Part shown: positions 58,511 to 64,000 of the stretch, piece by piece | How the letters are laid out: every line of letters starts with the position of its first letter | Numbering within the stretch: the stretch's first letter is position 1 | From: Carya illinoinensis | Taxonomy: Eukaryota; Streptophyta; Magnoliopsida; Fagales; Juglandaceae | Direction: 5' to 3' | Assembly: GCF_018687715.1 (NCBI RefSeq) | Contig: NC_056759.1 | Coordinates: 26,570,885 to 26,634,884 of the forward strand | DNA: 64,000 nucleotides | Notes under the pieces: model-generated | What the model was told of the DNA's origin: nothing | Databases searched by the model: none | Seen by the model: only the letters and a program-made list of their open reading frames with translations | Translations under genes and position numbers: made by a program

Positions 58511-60866
58511 TGTGATACCCCGTTTTTACGTGTATTTTCACTGAATGAGTATTTTAATTTAATTAAAATATTGGTTCTTTTATTTTAAATTATCGTATTT
58601 CATTTGAACATATTTAGTTGTGAAAATTATTTTGTAGAGCTTTCATGATATTAATTATCGTTTTGAATTTAAATTTCTGTTTAAATTATTTTATTTGGTT
58701 TTTGGATTTAAAATCTTGTTGTTAGTATTTATTAGTTATTTATTATATTTATAACTTTTAAAGTTACTTTCGTTGGATCAGTTTCTGGACCCTAGATGTG
58801 AGGACTGCATCTCAATTCTTTTCTTTCCTTTTTCTTTTTCTTTTTCTTCTTTCATTTTTCTTCCTTTTCTTTCTTTCTCCTTCCTTTTTCCCTGCTTATC
58901 TCCCGCGTGACCCAACCCCTCCCCCACCCTCTCCATCAATTTTTCGTGCTGCCCAGACCGCTGCCGTCAGCCCGCTGTGTAGTGCACCGCCCCCACCGGT
59001 CGACTCCCCTCCTGCCGGTGATCACCTCCCTCAATTTTCAGGCTAACCCGTGCAACCGCTAGCCGCCACGCACGACTGGAAGTCGCAGTACCCTTTCCTT
59101 CTAGCTCCACCATGTGCCACCCTTTGCCATCGACGTTGCTTCCATTTTCTTCCCCACCCATCGGCGACCTCACCCCTCCATTTTCAGCCCCCCAAACACC
59201 GCCGTTAACTACCACAAACACCACCCAAGCCGCATGGTTTTGTGCTCCCCGCGCCGTTGTGCCTCCGCCGTTGGCTACCACTTCTTCACCACATCATCAC
59301 TGGCATCCCAGCTACCTCACCCACCCAACCCCAGCTCTGATCCGTCATCGGTGAAGCTCAACTAACCCACTTTCCGTTTTGGACTTTTTGGCCTTCCACC
59401 GCCATTTTCTCCACCACCCACGGCCAACCCTCACTTCCACTAGCTTGATAAATACCTCTAAGTCATTCTCTATCAATCCCAAGTCTTGGATCTTCCTCAT
59501 TCAAAAGTGAGTATTTTACAACCCACGGCCATAGTGTATTTTACACTGTTACGTTGCTTTTTCTTCACCGTTTGCAGTCTCGTGATCCTTCAAAAATTAT
59601 TATATAGCGCTGTAAGTATTTTTCAAATTCTATTTTAGATTTAAATATATTATTGCTTGTACAATAAATTCATTGACTGGTTGGTTATTCCGGACTGAGT
59701 CCGAGAAGTCGGGGGTTGGATGGATTTGAGGACGGAGTTGTTTGGTTATTGTTGATATTGAGTTTGTTGGATAATTTATGTCTTGAGGTGTACATTGCAT
59801 GGTGCATTCATGTGCATGTATTAAATTGAGAAAAACTGATTTTATCAGTGTAAATGGATTTTTGCGTGCGTGTGTTTCACGACCCCAAGCCGGGATGGGG
59901 TATTATCTCGGTGGAGCTCCTCTGGTCACTCGGGAGTGGATAATAATGAGTGACATCCCCTGGGTTGTTGCTGGGCGACGACCAGATCGCACGATATGGT
60001 AACGCTGTCGTGTCGACTCTATGGTCCCTAAGCTGGTGGGGACTAGAGGATGGCCTGGTCCAGGTACGCGTTGGGCGCGAGACTGGGCATCACTCGTTTA
60101 GGTGTCACATGCGTAGTCGTTATCTACGGTGTGACACAGGAGCTAGAGTGTGCAGATTATCCCTAGGGGAGATCATGGTGCATGCAATAAATTGGAACGG
60201 GTTTTGGATATTGGATATGGGCCATTTTCTGGAAAAATGGTGAGGTTTTGTATGAGAATATTGTGATCCATTTTCTAAGAAAATGGTGGTTTTCTTGGTT
60301 TGGACCATTATCTGCGATAATGGCAAGGTCTGGTTTTAAAGGATATGTTTTAGGCCAAAATGAGATTTTTGGCATGCGTGGAAAAATGTGTATTTATTGG
60401 ACATGTGCATTTGGCATCTTTTCATGTATATTGTTGAGTTTAATATATTTTATCTTGTAGCATTTGGATTATTTCTTACCTGCGGCACCATTTTTGGTAT
60501 CGTAGATTTTGATGCAGAGGTTGAAGAGGAGGAGGCTGAGCCCGAGGAGGCGGCTCCGCCAGATTATTGACTTGGAGTCCTTTATGTTATAATTTATCTC
60601 TACTAGTTTGTATGTCTTGTAATTTGGTTTGAAACGATATTTGAGACTTGTAATATTTTATTATGTGTACTTTAAACGAGTTTTTATTTAAACCAAAAAT
60701 TCTGGTACTTAGTTATAAGATTGTTATTATCCGCTACGTGATTTTATTGTACTCTTGTTGCATGTACACACACTTGGCACTTGGTGATGGGATGTGTGAC
60801 CCGTGTTGTCATCATCCTGACGCCTCGATTTTCACGTGTCCGTACGTGGGAGTTGGGTGCGTCACA
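58511..60866 (+). mobile_element. 5' LTR of the LARD-like element
   Basis: It starts TGTGATACCCCGTTTTTACG and ends GTGCGTCACA (2356 bp). Like the other LTRs of this family it has a pyrimidine-rich first half, a donor-like GTAAGTATTTTT near 59612, and a last third with CGAGACTGGGCATCACTCG. Confidence 0.9.
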
Positions 60867-60868
60867 AG

Positions 60869-60880
60869 TGGTATCAGAGC
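60869..60880 (+). other. Primer binding site of the LARD-like element
   Basis: TGGTATCAGAGC is a perfect match to the usual initiator Met tRNA complement, two bases after the LTR end. Confidence 0.92.
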
Positions 60881-63783
60881 GGTTCGACTCTAGGTAAAAC
60901 TACATGTCCCATAGGTGGAGTACCAGAAAGTTTTAAAAGCTTGAGTTGATATTATCTTGTTTATTTAATTTGAATTGTTTTTATTTAACTTGATTCGATT
61001 TTATTTGATTTAATTCCATTTGATTTGGTTTGGTTTGATTTGATCTTATTGGAATTGGAAGTATGTTGTTTTGTTTGTTTTATTTATTTCAGTGTATGTT
61101 ATTTTATTTATTTTGATTTGTTTTGTTCAGAGTTGAAATTGGGGTTAAGGGTTACTCTATGGCAGGAAGGCGGTATAATCGAGAATACTATTATTAGGCA
61201 TGAACATTTAGTGTAGTAGGCTTGAATTCTTAGCGATGTGGTTTGCTTGTATGATGTTGAGGTCTGAAGGGAATGTCATGGTTTAGGCAATCTTTGTAAG
61301 GTGGGAACTCATGTCGCAATGAGGAGAGGAATTAGCTTCAAGTCGCTTAAGATGATTGAGGTCAAGGTTTTGTAGAATTTATGTAACGATGCTATAGAAT
61401 AGGAGAGTGTAGGTTCAACGAACTTTAAGGATATGTTTAAGAGAATTTTATTTAAGGTTTGAGACCTTATAGATTTTAGGAAAATAAGTTTATGGTAATT
61501 AAGGTGTTAGGTTCGACAAGCTTTGGGGGAAATAATTAAATTTCAAGTTTTAAATTTCGTTGATTTGGATGAGTAATTTGGTGGCAATTGGAGCTTTAGA
61601 TTTTACAAGCTTTTAAGGTGAATGTTTTGGATTAAAGCCATCAATCTTTAGAATTTCATAAAATGATTTATTATACATTAATGTTTTAGATTTTGAAAGC
61701 TTTGGGAGTCGATTGTTCTATTATGGGGTGTAAGTTCATTGATCTTAAAAATTCCAGAAAATGATTCTTATGTGATTTAAGGTTTTAGAATTACAGAGTT
61801 AAATGAACGATTTATAATAAGAGTTGAGTTATTAGTTTTACAGACTTGGTGTACTAGCTTGATCTACTCTGGAGAGTGATTAGTTTGCAACCGTTAAATA
61901 GGATTGATCAGAGTTGAGTTACTGATGTGTGGAATTTTTTTTCAAGAGGGTATTTCTTTGGGAATTGAAGGTAATGATCTAGTTCGTGTATTTCTCTGAT
62001 GACTGAAGATATCGATCTAGTTCAGAAAATGATTATTGTTAACTCGAGGTTGTAGTAATAGATTTTAGGAAATGATTTTTATCGATTCAGAATAAATAGA
62101 TCCATCGAGGTGTTGGAATCAATAGTTTATTCGTTGGTATTGAATTCAATTGAAGTTGAGGCTTTATGAGCCGTAGACTTTTGGAAATTATATTACTTGT
62201 TTTTATATTATGTAATTTGGATTTGAAGAGTACAGGCCATTGTCCCATTTTTGGACTTGGAAGAATTGGCTTTGATAGGTGTTGAAGTAGATTATGTACG
62301 ATAGTATTTAATTCAATAGATTTTGACTTGGAGTTATTGGTGAGTCGATTAGAGTGTTCAGTCAAAGCGTGTTACTCAACAGAATTTTAGTTGGTAATGA
62401 TTGTAGTAATTATCTTTAAGAATTAATTGTGACTTGAGGTCACATAGGAATTTAAATTTTGAGACTTTTCTTTGGAGATTGAATATCCAGTTGGAAGAAT
62501 TATAGAAATTATTATTTAACTTGAAGAGAGATTGTTGGGTCGCCATATGTGGTGGTTAATAAAATCTTGGAAGTTGAAACTTATGCATCAACGGTGGGTA
62601 GCATAATCATATGTATGAGGTAATAAAGCATTAGGATCTATGAGTGTTGTTCAATAGTTTTTGATGGATTGAAGATTTAAACAGTATGGCCTGTCTTGAG
62701 ATTTATTTGTGACGTGCGATTGAAGGAATTAGAAGTTTTAATACTAGAGTTTTTTAGGGTACAAGTAGGTGGGTGAGTTACCAAGAGCGTTTTGATTATG
62801 TCTAGGTGAAGTCAATGGTAGTTTATAGTGAGTTTAGTTATTGCAAGATTAAATGTTATTCAAAATATAGGTAATGAGCTTGAAGTGTGGAATATCGGAT
62901 AGAAGTTATAGGCGCCCTCATTGGTTAGCCGGGAAGGACTTGGGCCTTTTGGATATATTCCTTATCTTTAGAAGAGACAGGTACATTTTGAGATGATGTT
63001 ATGTGTTTTCAATTTGGGGCCTGGAGGTTGATTAGTATTGATTTCTGTCATCAATCAATAGATGTATTTTTGTTGAATGTTGATTTTGATTAAGGTAGCA
63101 AGAGCCAAATAAGGAGTGAGTAATAATTCATGGCTTTTGGAGGTATATTATTTTCTATTGAAGTGTGGCAAATGATTTTCTTGTTTTCAGGTGTTGAGTT
63201 AGCTTGTATTGTTGATTTATGAGGACATAGCCTTTTTTATATTTTGGCGAGTTATCAGAGTGCGCACGGAAGCATGATTTTTTTTTTAGATAATTAGGTA
63301 TTCAAATTTTGTGCTGATTTTGACGAATTAGTAGTGATTCAAAAATTTAATGGAAGATTAATCATTGGTTGTGCAATTTATGCTTATTGATGGTTTACTT
63401 CGGAAGTGACTAATAGGTTACCAACTTATGGAATATAATAGAGGTTTGGAAGTTTTCTTTTAGCATGAGAGTCGATTGAGATTAACACAGTTTATGGCAC
63501 GAAGATAATAACCATTGGAGTTTACTGGGTGTTGTATTAAGTTTTTTGTGGAATTGGAGATTTCGGATTACATAGTTGCCTTAGGAGTACTAGAAGTGAT
63601 GGTCATTGGGAGACTAGTGCGGGTATGATGGAATCGCCTATAGGAGTAGATAAGAGAGAGAAATATCATTAATTGTTTAAGTGTTAATGATGGTATGTTT
63701 CTCCCAAATGTGTTATGAGTTATATCTTGTATCCTGCTTTGTCAATGATGTTTGACCTTACAAATTTCAAGTACGAAATTTAT
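60881..63783 (+). other. Internal region without recognisable genes
   Basis: The first ~300 bp match the leader of the chromovirus in order (AAACTACATGTCCC, GAGTACCAGAAAG, then a T-rich stretch), and ATGGCAGGAAGGCGG sits where gag should begin, but no gag follows. The last bases AAATTTCAAGTACGAAATTT match the chromovirus 3' untranslated end. Between these, 61400-61850 shows imperfect repeats of about 90 bp around TTTTAGATTTTACAAGCTTT (near 61411, 61507, 61594, 61684). No protein motif was found on either strand. Confidence 0.6.
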
Positions 63784-64000
63784 TTTACATGTATTTTCAC
63801 TGAAGGAGTATTTTAATTTAATTAAAATATTGGTTCTTTTATTTTAAATTATCGTATTTCAATTGAACATATTTAGTTGTGAAATTATTTTGTAAAACTT
63901 TCGTAATATTAATTATCGTTTTGAGTTTAAATTACTATTTAAATTATTTTAATTGGTTTTTGGATTTAAAATCTTGCTGTTAGTATTTACTAGTTATTTA
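63784..64000 (+). mobile_element. Start of the 3' LTR of the LARD-like element (cut by window end)
   Basis: ACATGTATTTTCACTGAAGG and the following ~210 bp match 58530-58745 closely. The polypurine tract and the first ~20 bp of the LTR (TGTGATACCCCG) are missing; the internal AAATTT runs straight into the LTR. Confidence 0.85.

Larger units (their letters stand above)
58511..64000 (+). mobile_element. LTR element without gag-pol (LARD-like), continuing past the window
   Basis: A 5' LTR (58511-60866), a primer binding site and an internal region without gag or pol are followed by the beginning of a 3' LTR (from about 63784) that matches 58530 onward. The LTR is related to the chromovirus LTRs. 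It inserted into the gag fragment at 58505. The right target duplication is outside the window. Confidence 0.8.

Noticed and set aside
58798..59365. Pro/Thr-rich open frames
   Set aside because: They lie in the 5' LTR of the LARD-like element with no conserved protein.

Overview
This is a piece of a plant nuclear genome, most likely from a woody eudicot. The evidence is one intact multi-exon gene of a plant transporter family with GT-AG introns, and a background of nested LTR retrotransposons, MITEs and a decayed Helitron. One MITE type with CTCATCTCAACTCAC-like ends recalls Fagales genomes, but that placement is only a guess. Roughly two thirds of the window can be assigned to mobile elements. 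No bacterial operon, CRISPR array, rRNA or tRNA gene was seen.

The only convincing intact host gene is at 10818-14930 (+). It is a HAK/KUP/KT potassium transporter of the HAK5-like type, with seven exons whose splice phases all agree and which together give a 774-residue protein. It sits between two ~200 bp direct repeats (8875-9075 and 16204-16447). Upstream are a pyrimidine-rich promoter-like block and a 220 bp Mutator-type MITE with a 9 bp target duplication.

Layout: 1-5412 is one copy of a segmental duplication whose other copy is 52280-57360. Both carry minus-strand gag remains of a Tat-lineage Ty3/gypsy element, T-rich LTR-like DNA and about 1.5 kb of shared flank. 4900-8760 is a decayed array with recurring exon-like blocks, interrupted by MITEs. 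17860-23110 is a dead Helitron Rep/helicase gene split by a 2170 bp solo LTR with a 5 bp target duplication. 23740-25620 is a second Tat-type gag pseudogene. 26945-29340 is a rearranged Ty1/copia element in the order LTR-pol-LTR-gag. 30930-33171 is a minus-strand LTR with a primer binding site and two long GA microsatellites. 34008-35307 is a probable hAT-type non-autonomous element holding a telo-box hairpin. 36127-48030 is an 876 bp tandem duplication interrupted by a complete Tekay-type chromovirus (37721-47868, minus strand, AGGAG target duplication); one of its LTRs carries a 736 bp hAT-type insertion. 48895-53729 is a deleted Tat element. 57365-58505 is another gag fragment, and 58511 to the window end is an LTR element with no gag-pol between its LTRs.

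The elements do not form a cooperating pathway. What can be read is a relative history: Helitron, then LTR insertion, then LTR-LTR recombination; tandem duplication, then chromovirus, then hAT insertion; and a Tat element insertion followed by segmental duplication and separate deletions in each copy. I did not find a clear new biological system. The least explained signals are the array at 4900-8760 and the internal region at 60881-63775.
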